Shown here in pieces: positions 1-8,857 of a DNA stretch of 41,451 nucleotides. The notes below the pieces were generated by a model. That model worked only from the letters and a program-made list of their open reading frames with translations, searched no databases and was not told the DNA's origin. The translations under genes and the position numbers were made by a program. The DNA is taken from contig NZ_CAJYVU010000050.1 of the NCBI RefSeq assembly GCF_913778135.1, positions 1-41,451 on the forward strand. The letters are read 5' to 3'. The stretch comes from an uncultured Sphingomonas sp. (GTDB taxonomy: Bacteria; Pseudomonadota; Alphaproteobacteria; Sphingomonadales; Sphingomonadaceae). Positions within the stretch are counted from its first letter, which is position 1. Each line of letters starts with the position of its first letter.

Positions 1-1367
1 TCGTGCGCGCGTTCCTCCGCCAGAAAGCTCGCCGCCTGCTGCCCCGCCGCGCCGAGCAGGTCGAAATCCTCCCAGTCGAGCGCGCGGGGGACCAGCGGAT
101 GCGCGAGGACGACCGCACCGATCAGCATGGTCCCGCGCAGCAGCGGCACCACCGCCCAGGCATCGTCGCGCGCGATCAGCCACGGCGGCATGGCCGCGGT
201 CTCATCCGCCGGCGCATCTCCTCGCCGGCAGCGATCGAGGTCGATGATCCGCGCGGTTTGCGCCAGATACGCGATCAACGCTTCTGCCCGGACGGATGGC
301 GCCTCTTCCCAGCGCCAGGCCGAACCCGTCATCAGCTCGTCACCTTCGACGTAGAGCAGCAGGCCTGCGGGCGACCCGGTCAGATCCGCGATCGCCTGCA
401 CGACCCGGTCCGGCAAGGACGGCACGTCGGCGCCAGACACACCCAGGGTCTCGGTAAAGCGCATCCACTCCGCACGGTAATCGTAGCGATGACTGAATAG
501 GTGCTTGGCGATCATCACCTTTGACCAGGCGCGCAGCCACGGCGTCGCGACAAAGGTGAACAATGCAGTACCCGTGCCGATGACGAACGCGACCTGGAAC
601 ACCCGCGCATGCGTCCCCGCAATCTCGCCCAGCAGGCCGGTTACCGCAATTGCGACGGCAACGTAGGTCATTCCGCCTATGACCACAATCATCTGCGCCG
701 CCGCCGCTCTCGACACGCTGAGCGTACGATCGGTGGGGCGCTGGACCGCGACAATCGCCGTCGTTGCCACCAGCACATTTGCCACGCCGCGCAAGGTCGT
801 CAGCCCGTCGGCCCATGTACCCGCAGAATAAGCGACTGCGAGCACGAACAGATCGCTCACCCACATAACCGCCATCGCCGCGGTCAACACCGCCGTTGCC
901 TCGCTCCAGCGGCCTGCACGTGCGATCACGTGCTGGTGCAGCAACACGAGCGCTCCGATGGTGGCGAGCAGACGCAGGATCAGCCACAGCCGCTCGACTT
1001 CAGCTTGCGCGTCACCGCGCATCTGCACCGCGAACGCCACGACCAGCGCTGCTGCCAGCAGTAGGCAGAGCGCAACCGACATGTAGACGCCGACACGCCA
1101 GCGCGACTCGCCCGCGACGTTCGCGGACAGCGCGAAAAGCACCGCCAGCCAGCCCGCATTGCGCACGATCACCAGCACTCGCGCGACCAGGTCACCGTCA
1201 CCAATCCCTGCAACGCTCAACGACCAAAGCGCGCTCGATCCAAGCGCGAACAGCAGCAGCCACCGCGGGATCGCGCGTAGCGGCGATCGCGCCTCGGCTA
1301 GCGCAGCGCCGACGAACAACAGCGCCGCCAGGCCGTGCAGCCAGATGATAAACGCCGCGACCGTCAC
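1..1367 (-). CDS. prsK: PEP-CTERM/XrtA system histidine kinase PrsK (3' part beyond window)
   Basis: Reading the minus strand from the GTG at 1367 gives an uninterrupted frame of 455 codons running off the left edge. The first ~300 residues are a string of hydrophobic membrane segments. They are followed by a PrsK-like junction (LFSHRYDYRAEWMRFTETL) and the start of a GAF-like domain; the HisKA/HATPase part would lie outside the window. PrsK is the membrane sensor kinase that partners PrsR in regulating exopolysaccharide and PEP-CTERM protein genes. The GTG lies one base after the stop of the upstream sugar transferase, so the two genes are very probably co-transcribed and translationally coupled. 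The start is chosen for this tight spacing. The PrsK call rests on the junction motif, the multi-TM architecture and the neighbour; a different 7TM-GAF kinase is possible but less likely. Confidence 0.85.
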   Translation of the reverse strand, partial: MTVAAFIIWLHGLAALLFVGAALAEARSPLRAIPRWLLLFALGSSALWSLSVAGIGDGDLVARVLVIVRNAGWLAVLFALSANVAGESRWRVGVYMSVALCLLLAAALVVAFAVQMRGDAQAEVERLWLILRLLATIGALVLLHQHVIARAGRWSEATAVLTAAMAVMWVSDLFVLAVAYSAGTWADGLTTLRGVANVLVATTAIVAVQRPTDRTLSVSRAAAAQMIVVIGGMTYVAVAIAVTGLLGEIAGTHARVFQVAFVIGTGTALFTFVATPWLRAWSKVMIAKHLFSHRYDYRAEWMRFTETLGVSGADVPSLPDRVVQAIADLTGSPAGLLLYVEGDELMTGSAWRWEEAPSVRAEALIAYLAQTARIIDLDRCRRGDAPADETAAMPPWLIARDDAWAVVPLLRGTMLIGAVVLAHPLVPRALDWEDFDLLGAAGQQAASFLAEERAH

Positions 1368-1368
1368 C

Positions 1369-2757
1369 TCAGCGTGCGCCCTCAGGCCACAGCACGACGC
1401 GCAATGTCTGCAACAGGATCAACAGATCGAGGAACGGCGTGTAGTTCTTCGCGTAATAAAGGTCGTATTCGAGCTTGTGCCGCGCGTCCTCAGTTGACGC
1501 ACCATAGGGATAATTGATCTGTGCCCAGCCGGTGATACCCGGCTTCACCATGTGCCGCTCGGCATAGAATGGCAGTTCGCGTTCCAAATCGGCAACGAAA
1601 TGCGGGCGTTCGGGGCGTGGGCCGACGAAGCTCATTTCGCCCTTCAGCACGCTCCAGCATTGCGGCAGTTCATCGATGCGCACTTTCCGGATCAGCTTGC
1701 CGATGCGCGTTATTCGCGGATCGTCCTCCGCCGCCCATACCGCCGTGCCGGCCACCTCGGCGTCCTGCCGCATCGAACGCAGCTTCAGGATATCGAAGGG
1801 CTGGTTATAGAGCCCTACCCGACGTTGGCGGTAAAAGGCCGGACCGCGGCTCTCCAGCTTGATCGCCACCGCAGTGACGAGAACCACCGGCAGCGCGAGG
1901 ACCAGCAGCAGCAGGCTGACCGCGACGTCGAATGCGCGCTTGAACATGCTCGACAGCATCCGTCCCGAAGAAAACCCGTCGGAGAAGATCAGCCACGATG
2001 GATTGACGCTGTCGAGATCGATGCGTCCGGTCTCGCGCTCAAGGAAGGTCGAGTAATCGATCACGCCGACGCCCGTCGTCTTGACGCGCAACAGGTCGCG
2101 CAGCGGCAGCGAGTTGCGCCGCTCCTCGATTGCCAGCACAACTTCGGTCGCGTCCAGGGCGAGCACGTAGTCGGCCAAATTGTCGATCGCGTCACGACCT
2201 ATGGCGGTGTCGATGACCGTGCTCGGCTCACCCATCGCAACGTTGCCGACGATCTTGAAGCTGGCCCGCGGCCGCGCGGCCAATTCGGCGAGTTTCGCCG
2301 CGCGACGCCCCGCACCCAGTACAAGGATGCGCCGGCGAAGCGCATCGCCGCGAATGAAACTGCCAATCGCGAAACGCACCCCGACGAGGCCGGCGATGGC
2401 GAAGATCATGCCAAAGAACAAGTTCGATCGCCAAAAGGTGATGGCGGGCGTCAGAAAGAACAGCAGCGACAGGAAAATGATGCCGAGCGATATGGCGACC
2501 AGCAATCGGGCAGTCGCGAAGCGCCAAGACTCGAACGCGTGCACCCCGTAGGCGCCGACAGCGACCATCGCGATCTCGAGCGGCAGCGCGAACGACAGCA
2601 ATTGCGGGATGCGGGTAGCGACGCCCTCGACGTCCATGCCGATCTGCCAGGCACGCACCTGCCACCCTGCCTCCGCTGCCAGCAGCAGTAGCATGAAGTC
2701 GAGCAGCCCGAGCAGCAGTACCGCATTGGGTACGTAATGTTTGAACACCCGCGTCAT
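1369..2757 (-). CDS. XrtA/PEP-CTERM-associated sugar transferase (TIGR03013-like polyprenyl glycosylphosphotransferase)
   Basis: A 462-residue membrane enzyme that would transfer the first sugar-1-phosphate of an exopolysaccharide repeat to undecaprenyl phosphate at the inner membrane. The N-terminal ~130 residues hold several membrane segments, and a Rossmann-like region follows (VLGAGRRAAKLAELA). The bacterial sugar transferase domain fills residues ~273-462: a reentrant hydrophobic helix, then FYRQRRVG, FDILKLRSM, RKVRIDELPQ, SFVGPRPERP and KPGITGWAQI, all diagnostic and intact. The frame stays open upstream to 3069, but that part overlaps the divergent nucleotidyltransferase gene. The ATG at 2757 (MTRVFKHYVPN...) gives the family's normal length and is chosen. 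Followed after 1 bp by prsK. The 148-bp gap to the divergent gene at 2906 must carry promoters for both directions. Confidence 0.92.
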   Translation of the reverse strand: MTRVFKHYVPNAVLLLGLLDFMLLLLAAEAGWQVRAWQIGMDVEGVATRIPQLLSFALPLEIAMVAVGAYGVHAFESWRFATARLLVAISLGIIFLSLLFFLTPAITFWRSNLFFGMIFAIAGLVGVRFAIGSFIRGDALRRRILVLGAGRRAAKLAELAARPRASFKIVGNVAMGEPSTVIDTAIGRDAIDNLADYVLALDATEVVLAIEERRNSLPLRDLLRVKTTGVGVIDYSTFLERETGRIDLDSVNPSWLIFSDGFSSGRMLSSMFKRAFDVAVSLLLLVLALPVVLVTAVAIKLESRGPAFYRQRRVGLYNQPFDILKLRSMRQDAEVAGTAVWAAEDDPRITRIGKLIRKVRIDELPQCWSVLKGEMSFVGPRPERPHFVADLERELPFYAERHMVKPGITGWAQINYPYGASTEDARHKLEYDLYYAKNYTPFLDLLILLQTLRVVLWPEGAR

Positions 2758-2905
2758 GGAGGCCGCACCCTCGCGTTGTAAGCCTTTCCGACAGGCCTTC
2801 GCGTAAATTGGCAAAGATTTCCTGAACGTGGAGCTTTGTAGCAGCCGGGTCGTTACGCCTGCGTTGCCGTTTTGAGCGGCAGCGGGGGGACTGAGGAGAA
2901 TACAT

Positions 2906-3949
2906 TTGTCAGCCATTGTGCCGGTGATCCTGTCCGGCGGATCGGGAACGCGTCTGTGGCCGATGTCGCGGCCGGAGCGACCCAAGCAGTTCCTGGCGCT
3001 GACCGCGGCCGAGACGATGCTGCAACTGACCGCAGCGCGTGCGCACGGCGACGCCTTTGCAGCACCCATCGTGGTCGCGAATGCGGCGCATGCCGATCAG
3101 GTCGAGACGCAACTGGCCGAGATCACCGCCTCGCCGCAGGCGATCATCCTGGAGCCCGCGGGGCGTAACACCGCGCCGGCGATCGCGCTGGCGGCGCTCG
3201 AAGCCGACGGCAAGGCACCGCTGCTGGTCATGCCGTCCGACCACGTGATCGCCGATCCGGACGCGTTTCACGCCGCGATCCATGCTGCGCTGCCGCTGGT
3301 CGAGGATGGTTGGATGATCACCTTCGGCATCACGCCAGACGCGCCGGAGACGGGCTACGGCTACATCAAGGTGGGTGACGAGGTCGCTGCCGGTGTTCAC
3401 CGCGTCGCTCGGTTTGTTGAAAAGCCACAGCGTGATGTGGCGGAGGCGATGATCGCGAGCGGCGATCATGCCTGGAACGGTGGCATCTTCCTGTTCTGCG
3501 CCGACGCGTACCTAAAGGCACTGGAGCAGTTCCGACCCGACATCCTCGCGGCCGCGAAGGCGTCGCTGGAGGGGGCGCAACGCGATGGCGTGCGGGTGCA
3601 CCCCGATAAGACTGCATTCGAGGCCTCGCCATCGGACTCGATCGACTATGCGGTCATGGAGAAGGCCGAGCGCGTGGCAGTGGTGCCGGTTACGATGGGG
3701 TGGAGCGATGTCGGCAGCTGGGACGCACTCCATCAGATCGCCGACAACGATGCACACGGGAATGTCGTGAACGGCGACGCGATCGTGCTCGACAGCCGCA
3801 ACTGCCTGGTACGCAGCGATGGCGCGCGGATCGCGATGGTGGGGGTCGAGGACCTGATCGTGGTTGCGAGCGGCAACGACATCCTGATCCTGCCACGTGG
3901 CCGCAGCCAGGACGTCAAACTGCTGCAGGAAGAGATGAAGCGAAAATGA
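2906..3949 (+). CDS. manC: Mannose-1-phosphate guanylyltransferase (single-domain type)
   Basis: Predicted cytosolic enzyme making GDP-mannose from GTP and mannose-1-phosphate, a precursor for exopolysaccharide. The nucleotidyltransferase signature SGGSGTRLWP is at residues 10-19, followed by PERPKQF at 23-29. MPSDHVI (metal/nucleotide site), FVEKP and WNGGIFLF follow in the usual order, ending in a short left-handed helix region. At 347 residues it has only the pyrophosphorylase part; the C-terminal phosphomannose isomerase domain of the bifunctional ~470-residue enzymes is absent. The start is a TTG at 2906, preceded by a clear GAGGAG at 2893-2898; no in-frame ATG precedes the signature. 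Divergent from the sugar transferase/prsK pair, consistent with one exopolysaccharide locus. Specificity for GDP-mannose over another NDP-hexose is inferred. Confidence 0.9.
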   Translation: MSAIVPVILSGGSGTRLWPMSRPERPKQFLALTAAETMLQLTAARAHGDAFAAPIVVANAAHADQVETQLAEITASPQAIILEPAGRNTAPAIALAALEADGKAPLLVMPSDHVIADPDAFHAAIHAALPLVEDGWMITFGITPDAPETGYGYIKVGDEVAAGVHRVARFVEKPQRDVAEAMIASGDHAWNGGIFLFCADAYLKALEQFRPDILAAAKASLEGAQRDGVRVHPDKTAFEASPSDSIDYAVMEKAERVAVVPVTMGWSDVGSWDALHQIADNDAHGNVVNGDAIVLDSRNCLVRSDGARIAMVGVEDLIVVASGNDILILPRGRSQDVKLLQEEMKRK

Positions 3950-3971
3950 ACGACTTAGGCGTGGCTGCCGC

Positions 3972-4415
3972 TCAATGCATCAGCCACGCCCAGCATGCCG
4001 CCAATCCTGCAGCGCCGAGCAGGAACTGCGGGCCGCGTAACGTGGCAAAATATGCAGGCGCGTTGCCGCGGCGGCCTGCACGTCGGTCAAGCAGCGCGAC
4101 AAAGGCGTAACCCGCTGCCAGCAGCGCAAGTGCGATCGAGGCGTAGGGCACGATCAGCGATAGGCCGGCGATCGAAAAATAGGACAGCGCGACCGCGATC
4201 TCGGTCGGTTTGGAGGCATTTGGATTGCCGAAGCCGTAGCCGCGCCGCACGCCGGCGACGAACGCGAGGATCAACGCACCCCAGATGATCGCGCAGTTGA
4301 GCGCGATGACTTTCCATTCGGCCGGCAACGTCCAGGCGCCAATGCCCGCAGCGACCAACGGAAGCATGGGACCGAAGCCGAGGATCTTGCCGTCGAGGGG
4401 TATACGATTGCTCAT
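3972..4415 (-). CDS. DUF3429 family membrane protein
   Basis: A 147-residue integral membrane protein with about five hydrophobic segments and short charged loops. It resembles DUF3429 proteins (N-terminal G-F-G-P-M-L-P-L-V pattern, WGALILAFVAGVRRGYGF in the second helix region). No catalytic motif is visible and the function is unknown. The ATG at 4415 is preferred; an in-frame TTG at 4433 would extend it by six residues. It begins 26 bp after the stop of the Uma2 gene, so the two probably share a transcript. It converges with the guanylyltransferase gene, with 22 bp between stops and no obvious terminator. Confidence 0.8.
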   Translation of the reverse strand: MSNRIPLDGKILGFGPMLPLVAAGIGAWTLPAEWKVIALNCAIIWGALILAFVAGVRRGYGFGNPNASKPTEIAVALSYFSIAGLSLIVPYASIALALLAAGYAFVALLDRRAGRRGNAPAYFATLRGPQFLLGAAGLAACWAWLMH

Positions 4416-4441
4416 GCCCGCCCGAACGCACAACCAGCCGA

Positions 4442-5008
4442 TCAGTCGCGCGCGAAAATCTCATCGTGCGGGATCGACAGCTTGAGCGCGGGTAGATCGA
4501 TGTCGTGCGGCTGCGCGAACAAATCGTCGCGCCACGACGTGGGACCGAGCCGCTGGATCACCCGGCTGAGTTCGCGCTCGGGATCAACGAAAACGATCGT
4601 GTCGACCGAAGCGATCGAGCGATATTGCTCCAGCTTGTCGACGCGGTCGATGTTTGACGTCGATGGCGACAGCACTTCGAACAGGACCACCGGGTCGGAG
4701 TAGATGCGCTCGGCCTGCTCGCGCTCATGGCTGCCGGGGTTACCGCAGTAGACGCTGACATCCGGGTAGCGACAGTTTACGTCATCGACCCGAAGCCCCA
4801 TGTCGGCGTTGTAGGCACGACAGCCGGTGCCGCGCAGCTTGCGGTGCAAGAAAGCCAGAATGTTCACTGCCACGCGCGAGTGTGCGGGCGTGCCGCCGGT
4901 CATCATCTGGATGACGCCATCGATCAGCTCGTACTTGCGATCGGTGCCGAAATCGATGTCGAGGAACTGCTCGACCGTGATCGGCTGGTAGGCAGCATTG
5001 CTCCGCAT
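4442..5008 (-). CDS. Uma2 family (DUF820) PD-(D/E)XK endonuclease-like protein
   Basis: A 188-residue protein of the Uma2/DUF820 family, which has the restriction-endonuclease fold. Visible family motifs are RKYELIDGVIQMM, the PD of RYPDVSVY, the E of VVLFEVLSPST and a Lys shortly after (VDKLEQYRS); together these make a plausible intact PD-ExK-type metal site. The role of these proteins is not settled; nuclease activity is inferred from the fold. The ATG at 5008 is chosen over an in-frame TTG at 5017. The gene starts about 30 bp beyond the terminator hairpin behind groEL, leaving almost no room for its own promoter. Hand-counted rows inside the gene give about 55-67% GC, somewhat below the neighbouring genes. 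It precedes the DUF3429 gene and is probably co-transcribed with it. Confidence 0.88.
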   Translation of the reverse strand: MRSNAAYQPITVEQFLDIDFGTDRKYELIDGVIQMMTGGTPAHSRVAVNILAFLHRKLRGTGCRAYNADMGLRVDDVNCRYPDVSVYCGNPGSHEREQAERIYSDPVVLFEVLSPSTSNIDRVDKLEQYRSIASVDTIVFVDPERELSRVIQRLGPTSWRDDLFAQPHDIDLPALKLSIPHDEIFARD

Positions 5009-5041
5009 GACAGTCAAGATAACGCGGATGATCCAACAAAA

Positions 5042-5077
5042 GAAGGGCCGGGCGGATCGCTCCGCTCGGCCCTCTTT
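5042..5077 (-). terminator. Rho-independent-type terminator behind groESL
   Basis: Inverted repeat with arms 5044-5056 and 5061-5073 and a four-base loop. On the minus strand the hairpin is followed by a U-rich stretch (TTCTTTTGTT, 5041 downward). One position pairs as G-U on the plus-strand RNA and is an A-C mismatch on the minus-strand RNA, so it may be leaky for groEL transcripts. It lies 115 bp beyond the groEL stop. Confidence 0.75.
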
Positions 5078-5087
5078 CGGTGGGATG

Positions 5088-5104
5088 GCAGCGGCGAAGC
5101 CGCT
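5088..5104. repeat. Short GC-rich inverted repeat (7-bp stem)
   Basis: CAGCGGC-GAA-GCCGCTG: a 7-bp perfect stem with a three-base loop between the groEL stop and the terminator. There is no U-tract. It is probably a 3' UTR stem that stabilises or pauses the groESL message. Confidence 0.5.
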
Positions 5105-5160
5105 GCTGGGCGTCGAACGGGTCCGGCTTTCGCCGACCCGCCGGCCGTTCTGATTTCTGT

Positions 5161-5184
5161 CCGGGGCAGGCTTCCCTGCCCCGG
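5161..5184. repeat. Perfect 10-bp hairpin in the groEL 3' UTR
   Basis: CCGGGGCAGG-CTTC-CCTGCCCCGG, a perfect 10-bp inverted repeat with a tetraloop, starting 7 bases beyond the groEL stop codon. It lacks a following T-run on the minus strand (ACAGAAATC), so it looks more like a 3'-end-stabilising stem than a terminator by itself. Confidence 0.6.
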
Positions 5185-5191
5185 TCGAAAG

Positions 5192-6853
<1,662 letters not shown>

Positions 6854-6888
6854 TTACGAAGTTGAGAAAGTTGAGGTTCGAAGAACGC

Positions 6889-7176
6889 TCAGCCGACGAT
6901 CCCGAGGATGTCCGATTCCTTCATGATCAGCAGGTCTTCGCCATTGACCTTGACCTCGGTACCCGACCACTTGCCGAACAGGATGCGGTCGCCGGCCTTG
7001 ACGTCGAGCGGGGTGACCTTGCCGTCCTCGGCCTTGGTGCCGGTGCCGGCGGCGACGACTTCGCCCTCCTGCGGCTTTTCCTTGGCGGTGTCGGGGATGA
7101 TGATCCCACCGGCCGTCTTCTCCTCTGCCTCGACGCGGCGGACGAGAACGCGGTCGTGCAACGGACGAAAGTTCAT
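6889..7176 (-). CDS. groS: Co-chaperonin GroES (10 kDa)
   Basis: The 95-residue lid of the GroEL chamber. It has the typical start [14 protein letters not shown], the mobile-loop region [19 protein letters not shown] that contacts GroEL, and the roof/barrel segments [14 protein letters not shown] and [12 protein letters not shown]. The ATG at 7176 is chosen for the family length and for the AAAGGG about 10 bases upstream; a longer frame to 7263 runs through the operator and is not real. Transcribed ahead of groEL from a promoter carrying a CIRCE operator, so repression by HrcA is expected; no hrcA is in the window. Confidence 0.98.
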   Translation of the reverse strand: MNFRPLHDRVLVRRVEAEEKTAGGIIIPDTAKEKPQEGEVVAAGTGTKAEDGKVTPLDVKAGDRILFGKWSGTEVKVNGEDLLIMKESDILGIVG

Positions 7177-7209
7177 TGCTGAAACCCTTTTTCGATTGAT
7201 GACACTTTT

Positions 7210-7236
7210 TTGGCACTCGGCTTGGGCGAGTGCCAG
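7210..7236 (-). promoter_or_regulatory. CIRCE operator (HrcA binding site) of groESL
   Basis: TTGGCACTC-N9-GAGTGCCAG: 9-bp arms with the inner 8 bp perfectly inverted and a 9-base spacer, matching the CIRCE consensus TTAGCACTC-N9-GAGTGCTAA at 15 of 18 positions. It starts 34 bp upstream of the groES ATG and immediately downstream of the predicted -10, the standard place for HrcA repression. Confidence 0.95.
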
Positions 7237-7244
7237 CGGAACGG

Positions 7245-7273
7245 CATATGTGTGGCGCCCCATGCATCGTCAA
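7245..7273 (-). promoter_or_regulatory. Predicted groESL promoter
   Basis: On the minus strand a -35 TTGACG (7273-7268) is separated by 17 bases from a -10-like CATATG (7250-7245). The CACATATGCC context also resembles the -10 of alphaproteobacterial RpoH promoters. The predicted transcription start falls at the edge of the CIRCE repeat. Positions are by eye; sigma-factor preference is not decidable here. Confidence 0.6.
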
Positions 7274-7304
7274 TGGGGACGGATGAGCTTTTCGGAACCT
7301 TTTT

Positions 7305-8720
7305 TCAGGCCGAGCGTGAGCCCAGCAGGCCGAGCCGATCGCGCGCGTGCCAGCGCCACAGCAGCAGCACCGATACGGCGAGAAGCCCCGACGCCAGCCC
7401 GATCCAGATACCGGTACCCGCAAGCGATGTCCCGAAGCCGAGCGCGGCCGCGGTGCCGAAGCCGATCACCCAGTAACCGAACAGCGCGACCAGCATCGGC
7501 ACGCGCGTGTCCTGCAAGCCCCGCAGCACCCCGGCCGCGACCGCCTGTGCACCATCGACGAGCTGGAATACCGCGGCGACGGCGAGATATTGCAGCGCGA
7601 GCGGCACCACCGCTGCGTTCTGCGTGGCGTCGACGTCGATGTAGGCGGAAATGAACACCCGCGGTGCCAGCCACATCGCGATCGCGCTCACCCCCATGAA
7701 GCCGATGCCGAGCGAGAGCGCGGTGCGCCCTGCCCTTGCCACCCACACCGCGTCCTGCGCACCGAACGCCAGCCCGACGCGGATCGTCGCCGCCTGCGCG
7801 ACGCCGAACGGCACCTGGAACGCGACGGCTGCGATGTTGAGCGCGACCGCGTGCGCCGCGACCTCGGTCACGCCGATCAACCCCATCAGGACCGCCGCAC
7901 CACCGAACAGCGCGCCCTCGAACAGCCAGGTGAGCATGATCGGCACGCCCAGCCGCACGATCTCGCGCGCGCGTGTCCACTCCGGGCGCCACCAACGCCC
8001 GAACAGGCGATAGCGCCGCAAGCGACGGTCGGTGAAGAAAATGAGCAGATATGCCGCGACCATGCCGGTCGTGCTGACCACGCTGGCGATCGCCGAGCCC
8101 TCCAGCCCCAAGCGCGGGAAGCCGGCATTGCCGAAAACGAGCAGCCAATTCACGAGGATGCTGAGCACCAGCGCGAGACCGGTCACCACGAACGCCCAAC
8201 CGGGACGCCCCAGCGCCGCCGCCAGAGTCCGCAACACGCCCGCGACCACGCCGGGGATCGTCGCTAGCAAGAGGATGTCGAGGAAGCGCCCGGCGCTGAC
8301 GGCGACGCGCGGGTCCTGATCGGCCAGCAGCAGCAGCCGCTCACCGTTGGCGAGGATCGCCATGATGACGAGTGATGCCGCAACGCCGACCCACAGGGCC
8401 ATGCGCACGCTGCGCCGCACCTCGCGTACCGCATGCGCGCGCTGCCCCAGCTCGGCCGCGATCAGCGGTGCAGCGGCGCTGGTCAGCCCGATAACCGCGT
8501 AGAGCAGCAGATTGAACAGGAACACGCCCATCGTCGACGCGGCGAGCTCGAGCGTGCCGATGCGTCCCAGAAAGATCACGTCGACCGCGGCGACTGCCAT
8601 CTGCAACAGATTGGCCGCGACGAGCGGTCCTGCGAGCCGTGAGAGCGCGAACAACTCATCCCGCCAGCCGGTCGGGCGCGGCTCGTCGAGCGGTGCGGGA
8701 GTGGTCGGGCCGACGTGCAT
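7305..8720 (-). CDS. MATE family efflux transporter
   Basis: A 471-residue inner-membrane cation-coupled exporter of the MATE (NorM-like) family. About twelve hydrophobic segments fall into two repeated halves. Characteristic stretches are SRLAGPLVAANLLQMAVAAVDVIFLGRIG at the first helix pair, PLIAAELGQ, the LGVPIMLTWLFEGALF entry to the second half, and GVLRGLQDTRVPM near the end. The substrate is not predictable; family members export cationic drugs, dyes or natural products. The ATG at 8720 is the only plausible start ahead of helix 1. The gene ends about 130 bp before groES on the same strand and diverges from sppA with a 130-bp gap. Confidence 0.93.
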   Translation of the reverse strand: MHVGPTTPAPLDEPRPTGWRDELFALSRLAGPLVAANLLQMAVAAVDVIFLGRIGTLELAASTMGVFLFNLLLYAVIGLTSAAAPLIAAELGQRAHAVREVRRSVRMALWVGVAASLVIMAILANGERLLLLADQDPRVAVSAGRFLDILLLATIPGVVAGVLRTLAAALGRPGWAFVVTGLALVLSILVNWLLVFGNAGFPRLGLEGSAIASVVSTTGMVAAYLLIFFTDRRLRRYRLFGRWWRPEWTRAREIVRLGVPIMLTWLFEGALFGGAAVLMGLIGVTEVAAHAVALNIAAVAFQVPFGVAQAATIRVGLAFGAQDAVWVARAGRTALSLGIGFMGVSAIAMWLAPRVFISAYIDVDATQNAAVVPLALQYLAVAAVFQLVDGAQAVAAGVLRGLQDTRVPMLVALFGYWVIGFGTAAALGFGTSLAGTGIWIGLASGLLAVSVLLLWRWHARDRLGLLGSRSA

Positions 8721-8836
8721 CGCCGCAGCCGTTAGGCGGTCGGACGGCCGTTGACCATAGAAGCGTATTGCTCACGCCATACACGGCGCGCTAACACCGT
8801 GGGTAAGGGGCGAACTCGCCCACGAGGATAGCGATC

Positions 8837-8857
8837 ATGAAGCTGGTGTGCGCATGA
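8837..8857 (+). other. Possible six-codon upstream ORF overlapping the sppA start
   Basis: ATG at 8837 preceded by GAGG (8824-8827) encodes MKLVCA and stops at TGA 8855-8857, overlapping the sppA ATG at 8854 as ATGA. The first 11 bases (ATGAAGCTGGT) are an imperfect copy of those at the sppA start (ATGAAGTTGGT). It could be a coupling leader or a decayed duplicate of the initiation site; translation is unproven. Confidence 0.35.

Noticed and set aside
1552..2691. 379-codon plus-strand frame opposite the sugar transferase
   Set aside because: Antisense shadow with Arg/Gln/Asp-rich composition and no recognisable domain.
2795..2830. RpoN (-24/-12) promoter ahead of the guanylyltransferase
   Set aside because: TTGGCA is present, but the GC at -12 is missing at the required spacing.
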